Below are positions 16,799 to 25,620 of a DNA stretch of 64,000 nt, piece by piece. Each line of letters starts with the position of its first letter. The stretch's first letter is position 1. Source of the stretch: Palsa-504 sp963800415 (GTDB lineage: Bacteria; Actinomycetota; Actinomycetes; Streptosporangiales; Streptosporangiaceae); assembly GCA_963800415.1 (NCBI GenBank), contig CAWDBS010000061.1, forward strand, positions 255,512 to 319,511. Direction: 5' to 3'. Made by a program: the position numbers and the translations under genes. The notes below the pieces were generated by a model that worked only from the letters and a program-made list of their open reading frames with translations, searched no databases and was not told the DNA's origin.

Positions 16799-17194
16799 AT
16801 GACCGCGGACACGCTGTCCCGGGTCTTCGCGGCCCTCGCGGATCCGACCCGGCGCGACATGGTGGCCCGGCTCTCGGCGGGCGACGCGACCGTGAGCCAG
16901 CTGGCCGAGCCGTACCGGATGACGCTGCAGGCCGTCTACAAGCACTTGCGGGTGCTCGAGGACGCCGGGCTCATCAGCCGGCCGCGAGGACCGCAACCCC
17001 GGCCGGTGCGCCTGGAGGTCCAGGCCTTGGACCTGATGGATACCTGGATCGAGCGCCACCGGGACCGCGTCGAGCAGCGCTACCGCCGCCTCAACGCCGT
17101 CCTGGCGGAGATGAAGGGAGACGAGGATGAACAAGATCACGCAGACGGTCATCGAAGCCGACCAGAGGCTGCCGGTCATCCGGATGACTCGTGA
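16799..17194 (+). CDS. ArsR-family transcriptional regulator
   Basis: About 131 residues. The winged helix-turn-helix reads RVFAALADPTRRDMVARLSA, then VSQLAEPYRMTLQAVYKHLR and VLEDAGLISRPRG. This subgroup usually controls the adjacent SRPBCC/AHSA1 gene and has no metal site visible here. ATG 16799 directly follows the palindromic operator; TTG 16781 lies inside the operator and is less likely. Its 3' end overlaps the next gene by 68 bases, so the tail (residues about 110-131) is probably unstructured. Confidence 0.88.
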   Translation: MTADTLSRVFAALADPTRRDMVARLSAGDATVSQLAEPYRMTLQAVYKHLRVLEDAGLISRPRGPQPRPVRLEVQALDLMDTWIERHRDRVEQRYRRLNAVLAEMKGDEDEQDHADGHRSRPEAAGHPDDS

Positions 17195-17609
17195 CTTCGC
17201 GGCAACCCCCGGGCAGTTGTTCCGCGCCCACACCGATCCGACGTTGTTCGCCCGGTGGGTGGGGCCCGACGCCATGACCACCCGGATCGAGCACTGGGAC
17301 GCGCGTACCGGCGGCAGCTGGCAGTACGTCGCGGAGCGTGACGGCACGGAGTACCGGTTCCGCGGCTGCTTCCACGAGGTACGGCCGGACCGGATCGTGC
17401 AGACCTTCACGTTCGAGGGGGACCCCGACGGAGTTGCGCTGGAGACGTTGCGGTTCGAGGGCCTGGGCGACGGCCGTACGCGGCTGCGGACGCAGTCGCT
17501 GGTCGACAGCTTCGAGGGCCGGGACGCGTGGCTGCGCAGCGGCATGGAGACCGGTGTCGACGAGGGTTACGCCAAGCTGGACAGGGTGCTCGCCGATGGC
17601 GCTTTCTGA
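17127..17609 (+). CDS. SRPBCC (AHSA1-like) domain protein
   Basis: 160 residues of the START-like fold: VIRMTRDFAATPGQLFRAHT at the N-terminus, LFARWVGPDAMTTRIEHWD, GGSWQYVAERDGTEYRFRG, and the last helix EGRDAWLRSGMETGVDEGYA. Members bind hydrophobic ligands and pair with ArsR regulators, as here. Its role is unknown. The gene starts inside the end of arsR and its stop overlaps the next start, so the three genes form one transcription unit. Confidence 0.88.
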   Translation: MNKITQTVIEADQRLPVIRMTRDFAATPGQLFRAHTDPTLFARWVGPDAMTTRIEHWDARTGGSWQYVAERDGTEYRFRGCFHEVRPDRIVQTFTFEGDPDGVALETLRFEGLGDGRTRLRTQSLVDSFEGRDAWLRSGMETGVDEGYAKLDRVLADGAF

Positions 17610-18168
17610 CCGCCCGGCCGAGCGGCACCGGCAGGTGGCCGGGCTTTTCACCGAACGGGTCCGCGGTACCCGCTCCTGGGACGCGCCATCCCCGGTCGCG
17701 GGCTGGGCCGCCCGCGACGTGGTTCGCCACCTGACCGGATGGTTCCCCGGGTTCCTTGCCTCAGGCGCCGGCATCGAACTGCCCCGCGGGCCTTCGGTGG
17801 ACGAGAACCCGGTCGCCGCGTGGCAGGTTCACTGCGACGGCGTGCAGGCGGTGCTGGACGATCCGGAGACGGCGCACCGGGAACTTGCCAACCCGCACAT
17901 CGGCCGCCTGCCCCTGGCGACCGCGATCGACCAGTTCTACACCGCTGACGTCTTCATGCACACCTGGGATCTGTCCAGGGCTACCGGCCAGGACGACCGA
18001 CTGGACCCCGGCTTCTGCGCTCAGCTCCTCGGCGGGATGGAACAGATGGAGCAGGTTCTCCGCTCCTCCGGCCAGTACGGCGCCCGGGTCGAAATGCCCG
18101 GCGATGCGGATACCCAGACCAGACTGCTGGGTTTCATCGGCCGGGACCCGTCCTGGCCGGGCCGGTGA
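17596..18168 (+). CDS. TIGR03086-type metal-binding (DinB/MDMPI-like) protein
   Basis: 190 residues. The N-terminal DinB-like helical bundle shows the expected metal-ligand helices: PVAGWAARDVVRHLTGWFPG with H, and IDQFYTADVFMHTWDLSRAT with HxWD. The C-terminal part (LDPGFCAQLLGGMEQM and later DTQTRLLGFIGRDP) fits TIGR03086 proteins. These resemble mycothiol-dependent maleylpyruvate isomerases; the reaction is unknown. ATG 17596 overlaps the SRPBCC stop by 14 bases, indicating translational coupling as the last gene of the operon. Confidence 0.85.
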   Translation: MALSDRPAERHRQVAGLFTERVRGTRSWDAPSPVAGWAARDVVRHLTGWFPGFLASGAGIELPRGPSVDENPVAAWQVHCDGVQAVLDDPETAHRELANPHIGRLPLATAIDQFYTADVFMHTWDLSRATGQDDRLDPGFCAQLLGGMEQMEQVLRSSGQYGARVEMPGDADTQTRLLGFIGRDPSWPGR

Positions 18169-18206
18169 CCCGGACGTCCCATGTCGGCATGGCCAGCAGG
18201 CGTATG

Positions 18207-18611
18207 TTACGCGCGGTTGGCATCAGGCGGCTGGAACGGATTCTCCACGCGGACCCCGGAGTAGTCCTGGCCGGAGTTGAGATCCTCCGAATAGAGCACG
18301 GCACAGCCGATTTCGGCAGCGCTGCGGACGATCATCGCGTCCCGGAACGAGATCCCGGTGCGCTGATGGATGCCGATCGCGGCCAGGACGTCGTCAGCCG
18401 CCGGGACGTGCAGATGCCAGTGCGACATGTCGGCGACGATCTCCTTCGCCGTTGCCGCGTCGAGCGGTTTGGTGATCTTCCGGGTGACGTTCACGAAGAA
18501 CTCTTGCAGCACCTGGACGCTCAGGCAGCCCTCGCGGGACTCCCACAGCTGCTCGACCAGTGCCCGCGCCTGATCCCGCTTGCCGCCCGCGGAGTCGTCA
18601 TGCGCGTACAA
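18207..18611 (-). pseudogene. PIN-domain (VapC-like) toxin lacking its N-terminus
   Basis: The protein reads YAHDDSAGGKRDQARALVEQ, then LSVQVLQEFFVNVTRKI, GISFRDAMIVRSAAEIGCAV and LYSEDLNSGQ, a PIN domain with the central and C-terminal acidic residues. The first strand, with the essential first aspartate (usually VDTNVLLYAHD), is gone: an in-frame TAA lies just upstream and the sequence joins a WYL-domain tail at about 18615. No VapB antitoxin is next to it. Confidence 0.75.
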
Positions 18612-18621
18612 CCGGAGCCCT

Positions 18622-18782
18622 TAGCCTGCGCGGGCCGAGGCGGCGAGCCGCTCGGCGAGCGCGATGACCAGGCCGCGGAGCTCGTCCGGCCGCTCGATGA
18701 CGAACGGCCGGTCGAGCGAGGCGAGCAGCGCAGGCACCCAGTCGAGCCGCTCCGCTTGCAGGTCCACGCGGAGCCAGCGCCC
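18622..18782 (-). repeat. WYL-type C-terminal remnant, copy 1 of a dispersed 161-bp repeat
   Basis: Minus-strand reading RWLRVDLQAERLDWVPALLA, then SLDRPFVIERPDELRGLVIA and LAERLAASARAG before a stop resembles the C-terminal extension of WYL-domain regulators. The same block is found at 24826-24987. Upstream it is fused to a different protein with a frame change, so it is a transferred or residual tail, not part of a working gene. Confidence 0.65.
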
Positions 18783-18790
18783 AGCGGGAT

Positions 18791-19078
18791 CTGTCGCGGG
18801 CTGTCCTGGGCGGCGGCCCGCGCCTCCTGGAAGCCGTGCGTGCCCCGGCTGACGCTCAGTTCACCGATCTCCCGGCCCACCCGAAAGCCGGCCGGTTCCA
18901 GCACTGGCCGCTGCGCGGCGAGGATCTCCTCGGCCCGCGCCGCCGGCACTAGCCCGAGTACCACGAACGCGTTGGCCACGGCCTCCAGGCTGAGTCGCGC
19001 GACCGGGTACGGGCTGCCCTCCCGGGCGCGGGCCAGCGAAGCCGTTATGGCCCGGAGGTAGGCCTCCGGATCCTCCAT
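18791..19078 (-). pseudogene. N-terminal part of an uncharacterised actinobacterial protein
   Basis: From ATG 19078 the frame reads MEDPEAYLRAITASLARARE, LEAVANAFVVLGLVPAARAE and REIGELSVSRGTHGFQEARA, a well-formed 95-residue helical start that I recognise only as a conserved hypothetical actinobacterial type. At about 18790 it runs into the WYL remnant in the wrong frame. The C-terminal domain expected for this kind of protein is missing. Confidence 0.45.
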
Positions 19079-19211
19079 AGCCAGCAGTTTAGGATCTGTC
19101 ACGCGCGCGCCGCACTCGGCGGCGCGCTGCATCAGCGGTGCGTTCGGGGATGTTCCTGGTGAGCGCGGCCGCGAGGCGGAACTCGGTGATTGCAAGTGCC
19201 GCATCAAGCTG

Positions 19212-19349
19212 GTTTGCCCGGTCGACGATGCGGCGGAGTCGTTCGTCGTAGGCGTGGTTGTTGCGCCAGAAGATGTACCGGCGGGTCATCCGGGCCTGCT
19301 CCTTGTGGCTGGCATGGTCGGTGCCGTCGAGCGCGAAGTACCGCAGCTC
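19212..19349 (-). mobile_element. IS630-type transposase C-terminal remnant
   Basis: The minus-strand piece LRYFALDGTDHASHKEQARM, then TRRYIFWRNNHAYDERLRRI and VDRAN is the characteristic C-terminal end of IS630-family transposases (RYIxWRNxHAxDxRLRxxVxRAN). A stop codon directly precedes it, and the natural end is replaced by other sequence. No inverted terminal repeats are visible. Confidence 0.6.
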
Positions 19350-19506
19350 TCAGCAGTCAATGCCACCACCCCGCACAAGCGAATGGTCAACGATCACCGT
19401 GCCCATGGTCTCTGCACTTGTCAAGCTGGTGTCGCACCTTGCCGCGGCATCCGTCATGCTGAGAAATCTGTTTGCGACTCGGTTATGTGCTCGGAATCAT
19501 GATCGG

Positions 19507-20514
19507 ATGAGCGGTGCGAGCGATGGCACGTCCGTCAGGAACGGGGATGGCGTAGAGGCGCCGCCGCCCGCTGTCGGGGTGCGGATGGCGTGGCCCTCGG
19601 TGCCAGCGGGGTTGCGGTACGCCGTTGAGCAGCAACTCGGCGGGCGGGTGGTGGCGGCGGTCACGCAGCCGGGGGGCTTCTCCCCGGGTGTGGCCGCCCG
19701 GTTGAAGACAGCGACCGGGACGCGTGCTTTCGTCAAGGCGGTCGGGCCGGAACTCAACCCCGAGTCCCCGGGCATCCACCGGGCTGAAGCACGTATTGCT
19801 GCCGCGCTTCCCGAGGGGACGCCAGCTCCGCGGCTGCTCGGGTTCTTCGACGAAGACGGCTGGGTTGTGCTGGTGTTTGAGGATATCGAGGGCACCCCGC
19901 CGGTCCTGCCGTGGGAGGCGGCCGAGCTGGCCCGCGTGCTCGATGCCGTGGCCGAGCTGGCGGTGGCCCTGACACCCGCGCCGATCGACGCGCCGGCCGT
20001 CGCCGACCGCTTCGGTGAGGAATTCCAGGGCTGGCGTCGTCTCGTGGAGGCCCAGCGCCGCGGTGACGATGACCTGGCCGGCCTCGATACCTGGGCGCGC
20101 GGTCACCTGGCGGACCTGGCCGCGCTGGAGACTGGCTGGGAGGCCGCTGCCGAAGGTCCCACGTTGGCCCATGCAGACCTTCGGGCAGACAACATATTGC
20201 TGACCGCTGACCGTGTGGTCGTCGTCGACTGGCCGTGGGCTTGCCTGGCCGCGCCGTGGTTCGACCTGGTCGCGATGCTGCCGAGCGTTCATATGCAAGG
20301 CGGCCCATCACCCGAGACGCTCTTCAATGATCACCCTGTCGCCAGGACCGCAGACCCCGGGGCAGTGACCGCCGTTCTGGCTGCTCTCACCGGATTCTTC
20401 GTGCGGCAGTCCCGTCAGCCACCTCCTCCGGGCTTGCCCACGTTGCGTGAGTTCCAGGCCGCTCAGGGCCGGGCTGCCCTGGCCTGGCTGAAGGTCCGCA
20501 CCACCTGGCGGTAG
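19507..20514 (+). CDS. aminoglycoside phosphotransferase (APH)-family kinase
   Basis: 335 residues. The N-lobe contains GFSPGVAARLKTATGTRAFV with the ATP-binding lysine in FVKAVG and the helix glutamate in HRAEARIAAALP. The C-lobe has the catalytic loop LAHADLRADNILL (HxDxxxxN) and the metal-binding VVVVDWPWAC (DxD variant DWPW). The family phosphorylates aminoglycosides, choline, homoserine and similar alcohols; no substrate can be assigned. ATG 19507 is used; the frame is open upstream across IS relic sequence. The gene appears intact. Confidence 0.88.
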   Translation: MSGASDGTSVRNGDGVEAPPPAVGVRMAWPSVPAGLRYAVEQQLGGRVVAAVTQPGGFSPGVAARLKTATGTRAFVKAVGPELNPESPGIHRAEARIAAALPEGTPAPRLLGFFDEDGWVVLVFEDIEGTPPVLPWEAAELARVLDAVAELAVALTPAPIDAPAVADRFGEEFQGWRRLVEAQRRGDDDLAGLDTWARGHLADLAALETGWEAAAEGPTLAHADLRADNILLTADRVVVVDWPWACLAAPWFDLVAMLPSVHMQGGPSPETLFNDHPVARTADPGAVTAVLAALTGFFVRQSRQPPPPGLPTLREFQAAQGRAALAWLKVRTTWR

Positions 20515-20603
20515 GCGCTGGGAACCTCGGTTCCCCTCGGCAGCCTGCCCCCACCGCTCAATCCCCTCGATAAGCGCTTGCGCACCTGCTGGCCGGCGTA
20601 CTG

Positions 20604-21107
20604 CTAGCTTCCGGAGGGCACCAGGACGATCCTGCCGAACACCTCGCCGGCGTCCATCTTCTGGTGGGCTAGCACGGCTTGCTCCAGCGGCAGCAGCTCG
20701 TGCACCACCATCTGCAGCTCTCCGCGGCTTGCCGCCTCGAACTGCCCGGTCCGCACGGCACGCCGGCCGGGTGCGGGCACGGTGTCGGTGCTGAAGGTCG
20801 CGAACGACAGCGACTTGCCGAACGCTGCCATCATCGTCATGCCGAAGTCCGCCGGCGGGTAGCCCGCGACTACGCCCAGGACCACCATGCGGCCGTTCGG
20901 GTTGAGCCGGGCGAAGAACGACGGCAGGTCCGCGCCGGCGACGATGTCGAGGATGACGTCGTAGCCCGGGGGAGCGTCCTGGCCGCCCTGGCCGGCGCGG
21001 TCCAGCAGGTGGGTCGCGCCGAGCGTGCGCAGCCGGTCGCCGCGTCCGGCCGACGACGTGGTGACCGCCACCGCGCGCCACCTCACCGGCACCGCCAGTA
21101 CCTCCAT
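20604..21107 (-). pseudogene. quinone oxidoreductase-like (MDR family), C-terminal half only
   Basis: About 167 residues: a short unrelated start, then VAVTTSSAGRGDRLRTLGA, LLDRAGQGGQDAPPGYD, NPNGRMVVLGVVAGYPP, LSFATFSTDTVPAPG, and the C-terminus LLPLEQAVLAHQKMDAGEVF ending in GRIVLVPSGS. This is the second half of a zinc-independent reductase; the N-terminal GroES domain and the glycine-rich NADPH loop are missing. It shares a 204-bp near-identical block with the opposite half gene at 5776-6456. Confidence 0.75.
20873..21076. repeat. 204-bp repeat shared by two oxidoreductase halves, copy 2
   Basis: Ungapped match to 5811-6014, in the same orientation about 15 kb away. Beyond its right edge the sequence turns into unrelated DNA, while in copy 1 the gene continues there; beyond the left edge the opposite holds. 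Confidence 0.8.
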
Positions 21108-21128
21108 GCTCCCCGGTCCGGGCGTTCA

Positions 21129-22541
21129 CTAGCCGCCGATGGCGGCGAGCAGCTCCCGCCGGCTCGGTCCGGGCAGCGGGTAACGCGGGGCGCCAGCGCC
21201 GAGCCGCATCACCCGCTCGGCCATGCCCGGCCGGGCGAACAGCTCGCCGGGCGTGGTGAGCAGCATCGAGACCGACAGGTACTCGCGGGCGAGGTCCTGA
21301 TCGGCCAGGCTGGCCGCGAACAGGGCCTTGCCGGCCGCCCATCGGGGGTCGTCAATCTGGCCGGGTGCGCCGGCGGCGTCGACGGCGATCTCGGCCAGCC
21401 GGCTGCGGTCGAACCACAGCGTCATCCGGTACAGCGGCTCCACCACCGCGGCGGTCACCTCGCCGAAGCGCCGGACCAGCTTCTCCGGGTCACCGGGACC
21501 GGTATCGCGCAGCACGTCGCGCAGGACGCAGGCGTGCAGCAGGCCGATCGAGGCGCCCCGTCCCAGCGACGGGTTGGTGCAGGCCCAGGCGTCGCCGACG
21601 GCCACGACACCGGTGGCGACCGGGACCCCGTCGACCACCAGGCGGCGGTGGCGGTCCTCGAGGCCGGCCATCACGTCGACGCCGGTGATGGGCTCGCCGT
21701 CCCGCCAGTGCGCCGCCAGCGGGTAGCGCGCCAGCGCGGCGTCCCAGCGGCCGGGGTCGCGCAGCGCGCGCAGGTGCCGGTCCTGGCTCGCGGTGGTGAA
21801 GACCACGCTCCAGGTGCCGTTGTCTCCCGGCAGGGTCAGGACCGATACCGAGTCGTAGTGCTGGAGCAGGTTCGTCTCGGCCCGGGGCAGCTCGCCGGTT
21901 CGCGTCCGGAAGTGCCGGCCGTAGTAGACGAAGCCGCAGTCCTCTCGTTCCTCGGCTGGCCGCGGGGCGCCGATGGCCTCCAGCCACGACCCCAGCGGCG
22001 AGCGCCGGCCGCAGCAGTCGACCACCAGGTCGGCGCGAAGCGCCTGGCCGCCGGCCGCCAGCACGCCCCTGATCCGGGCGGCGCGCGCCCGCGTCGGCGG
22101 GTCGGCGAGCAGGCCGGTCACGGCGACACCGCGCCGGACGGTTACGCCGGGCGTGCGGCCGGCCACGGCGGCCACCGCCGCCTCTAGCACGGGGCGGCGG
22201 GCGGTGACGGTCACGAAGCACTCGTCCCCGTCACGCAGCGGGCCGCGCCGCGACTCCGGGAGCATGGCCAGGGTATCCAGGCGCAGTCCGCCCGCGGCCA
22301 GCAGCTCGTCGAGGACTTCCGGCAGTTCCCGCTCCATCAGCCCCCGCCAGCGAGGCAGCATGACGTGCGGCAGGCGGAACTGGTTGACCCCGCGGCGCTC
22401 CCACGCCTCCCATGCCTGCGCCGCCCCCGGCGACGCGGCCGGGTCACGCTCCAGGACAGTCACCTGATGACCGTCGCGAGCTAGCAGCATGGCCGTGGAC
22501 AGGCCGCACATGCCCGCGCCCAGCACGAGTATCTCCGCCAC
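21129..22541 (-). CDS. FAD-dependent monooxygenase/oxidoreductase
   Basis: 470 residues from GTG 22541. The FAD dinucleotide motif ILVLGAGMCGLSTAMLLA is at the N-terminus followed by VTVLERD; the mid-protein motif is ADLVVDCCGRRSPLGSWL; and the second FAD motif GDAWACTNPSLGRGASIGLL lies near residue 325. This is the class A flavoprotein hydroxylase/halogenase layout, with no halogenase WxWxIP motif seen. GTG is preferred because GGAGG (forward CCTCC 22549-22553) lies seven bases upstream. It points away from the ATPase upstream; substrate unknown. Confidence 0.85.
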   Translation of the reverse strand: MAEILVLGAGMCGLSTAMLLARDGHQVTVLERDPAASPGAAQAWEAWERRGVNQFRLPHVMLPRWRGLMERELPEVLDELLAAGGLRLDTLAMLPESRRGPLRDGDECFVTVTARRPVLEAAVAAVAGRTPGVTVRRGVAVTGLLADPPTRARAARIRGVLAAGGQALRADLVVDCCGRRSPLGSWLEAIGAPRPAEEREDCGFVYYGRHFRTRTGELPRAETNLLQHYDSVSVLTLPGDNGTWSVVFTTASQDRHLRALRDPGRWDAALARYPLAAHWRDGEPITGVDVMAGLEDRHRRLVVDGVPVATGVVAVGDAWACTNPSLGRGASIGLLHACVLRDVLRDTGPGDPEKLVRRFGEVTAAVVEPLYRMTLWFDRSRLAEIAVDAAGAPGQIDDPRWAAGKALFAASLADQDLAREYLSVSMLLTTPGELFARPGMAERVMRLGAGAPRYPLPGPSRRELLAAIGG

Positions 22542-22618
22542 CGTGCACCTCCGGATGTCGTCTTCGATATCCGGCAGCATCAACTCAACCGGTGCTCAGT
22601 CTCCAGGCCAGGTGGTGC

Positions 22619-24693
22619 TCAATCGCTGTCCAATCGCTGCCCACCCGGCGCCGGCAGCCGCACTTCGCCGATCTCCACCGCCCACAGCAGGTCGGTGACC
22701 TGCTCGAGCGCCTTGGCCAGGTGGCGCCGGTAGGTGCTGAAGGGCAGGCCGAGCACCTCGGCGGCGGCCTCCTGGGTGGGGGCGGCGCGGACGAAGGTGC
22801 GCTGCAGCACGGACCCGAGCAGGTCGCCCCTGGGCTGGTCGCCGAGGCAGCCAATGGCGTCCTCGATGGTCGCGCGGAGCCGCTCGCCGCTCGCGCCGCC
22901 GGGTGTCGCCGCCAGCGACGAGCCCATCAGCGGGCTGGCGGCCAGCCGGTCGGGCCGGCGCAGATCCGGCAGCGCGGACCTGATCGCGGCGGCGAAGCGC
23001 GCCCGGTCCAGCGGCGGCGGCCGCAGCAGGGACGCCGGCGGTGGCCCGGTGCCGCCCGAGTGCTCCCGCTCGTTCATCAGGTCGAGCCAGGTGCCGACCG
23101 GGAAGCGCCGCCAGTCGTTGCCGTAGACGACGTGCGCCCGGCCGCCGAGCTCGACCTCCAGCTGCCGGGTGAACGCCAGGTACTCGAAGAACGGCCCCCA
23201 GAAGGCGTCGTCGATCACCGCCACGAACGACCACGCCAGCGGGCGCGACACCCATTCCAGCAGCGACGACACCACGCCGGCCAGCACCGCGTACGGGTCA
23301 CTCTGATGCCCGTGCCGACCAGCCAGGAAGCGCGCGATGTCGATCTGCTCGCCCGGGCGCGCCGGCCCCTGCCGCGCTGCATGGTCCAGCACCGTCCGGG
23401 TGACCGGATCGCCGTCCTCCATCGGCGAGCCGGTCGGATGGATGACGTGGAAGACGAAGCTGGCCACGCCCTCGCTGTCCCGCACCACGCTGAGGGATTC
23501 CGGCTGCTCCGCGAACCACCGTTCGGCCAGCCGCGCGCTCTGCGGGCCTTCGAAGTGCGCGATGAGCGACAGCGCCGGCTCGTGGTCCTCGCGGCGCGCG
23601 GGGACCACTGCGGCCGAACCCTGCGCCCGCAGGGAGCTGATGATCCCGGTGAGCGGGCTCCTGCGGTGCAGGTACAGAAGGTGCTGCGCCAGCATCTGCC
23701 GGTCGGGGCCGGCGGCAGAGCGCAGGCCGGCGACCACGTGGTCGTGAACGACGCGGTGCAGCGTGCGGTACCGCTCGGGCCAGCGGCGCTCGAACTCGGC
23801 GTCCAGCACGTCCCTGACCAGATCGTGCGGGAACAGCCCGTGCGGCCCGCAGCTGACGAACGGCCGCCGCTCCAGCCACGCCCACACCTCGCCCGCCTCG
23901 GCGCCCACCACCTGCCGGAGCAGGTCCTCGGTGGTCAGCCAGGTCTGGGCGCAGGCGGCAAGACCGGTCATGTGCGCGTCCGCCGGCGCGCCCCGGAGCA
24001 GCGACTCCAGCAGCGCCGAGATCAGATCCGGGACGTCGGCGAGGCTGTCGGGCACCGTGCCGGTGACGGCGACGTCGGCCAGCAGCGCCATGGCCAGCGG
24101 GTGGCCGCGCCCCAGCCGCACCAGCTGCGGCCGGGCGGGCGGCGCCACCCCGGCGCGTTCGAGCAGCTCGCCGCTCTCCGCCTCGTCGAAGTCGCCGAGG
24201 CGCTGTACCCCGACGACCGAGCGCCAGCCGGGATCGCTGCGCCAGGGCGCGGCGGGGGCCTCGCGGCCGGCCAGCACGACCACGCAGTCGGTCGGCAGCG
24301 CAGGCAGGAACGCCTGGCGCAGCCAGCCGTCGATGGCGCCGAGCTGCTCGTAGCCGTCGACCAGCAGGACGGCGCCGGCCAGCCGCACGCTGAGCTGCTG
24401 GACGGTCCCGGGCGGCTGGCCGAGCGCGGCCGTCACGGCGTTCTCGAACCCCTCCGGCGAGGGATCGACCTCACGGGCGTCGAGCAGCAGGACGGTCCGG
24501 CCCGCGGCCCGCGCCCGGGTGCGGAATTCCAGCAGCAGGGTGGTCTTGCCGATGCCTCCCGGGCCGTGCACCAGCAGCACCCGCCGCGGCGAGCGGCCCA
24601 GCAGGACGTCGTCGAAGCTGGCCAGCTCGCGCCGCGGCCCACGAACGTCCGGCGCCGCGCGTCGTCCAGCAGGTCGCCGAGACGCGTCGTCAC
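22619..24693 (-). CDS. large P-loop ATPase with C-terminal helical/HTH region, one frameshift
   Basis: About 690 residues. Near the start, LVHGPGGIGKTTLLLEFRTR is the Walker A, AVLLVDGYEQLG the Walker B, and VVVLAGREAPAAPW a sensor-like strand, as in STAND/AfsR-type signalling ATPases. The C-terminus (APTQEAAAEVLGLPFSTYRR, HLAKALEQVTDLL) resembles a sigma-region-4 or LuxR-like helix-turn-helix. The true start is probably GTG 24693 (TRLGDLLDDARRRTFVGR), which is one base out of frame with the rest; the shift lies near 24643 in a GC-rich run. Likely a transcriptional or signalling regulator. Confidence 0.7.
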
Positions 24694-24825
24694 CGGAGCC
24701 CCCTTCCCAGCACACTGCGATGAGGCAGGGCACCTCCGCCAGGGTTCCCTGACAAACCTATTGAATACCGGATATGGCTCCTGGCACATGCTGCCCGGCT
24801 TCCAGGCCGATGTAGACCTCGTACC

Positions 24826-24987
24826 TAGCCTCCGCGGGCCGAGGTCGCGAGCCGCTCGGCGAGCGCGATGACGAGGCCGCGGAGCTCATCGGGCCGCTCG
24901 ATGACTTACGGCCGGTCGAGGGAGGCGAGCACCGCAGGCACCCAGTCGAGCCGCTCCGCCTGCAGGGTCCACGCGGAGCCAGCGCCC
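24826..24987 (-). repeat. WYL-type C-terminal remnant, copy 2 of a dispersed repeat
   Basis: 162 bp closely matching 18622-18782, with one extra base and an in-frame stop within the family's RPFVIERPDEL segment (here RP, stop, VIERPDEL). It has no upstream domain and is flanked by unrelated relics. The two copies are about 6 kb apart in the same orientation. Confidence 0.65.
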
Positions 24988-25102
24988 GTGAGCTACGAAA
25001 CAGCAGGTCAGCGAGAACTTCGTCCCTCCTGGCGGCCACGCGTGTCACAAGTGAGGTCACCGCCGCGGCCGAGGTGTTCGCGGTCGACGCCATACGCCGA
25101 TA

Positions 25103-25177
25103 GTTACCGGGAACGGAACCGCCGCGCGGACCATGCCAGGTCGTACCGACATTCCAGTCGCCACGATTCAGCCGCAC
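25103..25177 (-). pseudogene. Uma2-gene relic with the whole coding middle deleted
   Basis: The first 28 bases (from GTTACCGGGAACGGAACC) match 7003-7030 near the 3' end of the Uma2 gene, and the next 44 (from ACCATGCCAGG) match 7566-7609, just upstream of its start. The two flanks are directly joined, so a second copy of the locus has lost about 535 bp between them. Confidence 0.6.
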
Positions 25178-25188
25178 ATGCCCTCCTG

Positions 25189-25608
25189 TCAGCGCTCGAA
25201 CAGGCCGAGCTGGCTGCCAAGCGCGACGTCATCGCGTTTGGCCCAGTGTTCGGCGACCTTGCCGTCTTCGATCCGGTAGATGTGGATTGCCTCGATCTGG
25301 AATCGCCTTCCGGTGGCCGCCTTGCCCATGAACTCGCCGGTGTGGGTGCCCTTGGTGGTCAGCCGCACCGCGACCCGGTCGCCCGCGCCGAAGGCGTCGT
25401 GGATCTCATAAGACAGATCACCGAATGCGCTGCGCAGCCAGCGCAGGACCGCGTTGGCGCCCTCCGGCCCGGGCGGGGTGCCGGGGGGTGCCTCGTGGTC
25501 GACGTAGTCCGAGGTGACGAGCTGACTGGCCAGGTCATAGCGGCCCGTGCCGTAGTAGTCCACCTGCGTCCGGACGGCGATATCGACGTTGCTGCCGGTC
25601 ATGGTCAT
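25189..25608 (-). CDS. SnoaL-like (NTF2-fold) protein
   Basis: 139 residues with the SnoaL-like pattern: RTQVDYYGTGRYDLASQLVT, DYVDHEAPPGTPPGPEG, AFGDLSYEIHDAFGAGDRVA, GTHTGEFMGKAATGRRF and IHIYRIEDGKVAEHWAKRDD. The fold includes polyketide cyclases and many uncharacterised enzymes; the conserved H and D of VDHE and EHW line the pocket. ATG 25608 has GGAGG about seven bases upstream. It is divergent from the TetR gene, which probably represses it. Confidence 0.85.
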   Translation of the reverse strand: MTMTGSNVDIAVRTQVDYYGTGRYDLASQLVTSDYVDHEAPPGTPPGPEGANAVLRWLRSAFGDLSYEIHDAFGAGDRVAVRLTTKGTHTGEFMGKAATGRRFQIEAIHIYRIEDGKVAEHWAKRDDVALGSQLGLFER

Positions 25609-25620
25609 GTCGTTCCTCCT

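Noticed and set aside
16683..19155. An 18-base repeat, GGTGCGTTCGGGGATGTT, near 16693 and 19138
   Set aside because: Short, and no surrounding similarity or gene context makes it meaningful; possibly two scraps of the same lost gene.
20679..22187. A 502-residue plus-strand frame opposite the FAD monooxygenase
   Set aside because: Antisense shadow with repetitive composition; the FAD-binding motifs are on the minus strand.
22412..24871. An 819-residue open frame on the plus strand opposite the ATPase
   Set aside because: Low-complexity, Arg/Ala/Gly-rich reading typical of the antisense of a high-GC gene; no domain, and the minus-strand ATPase has clear motifs.
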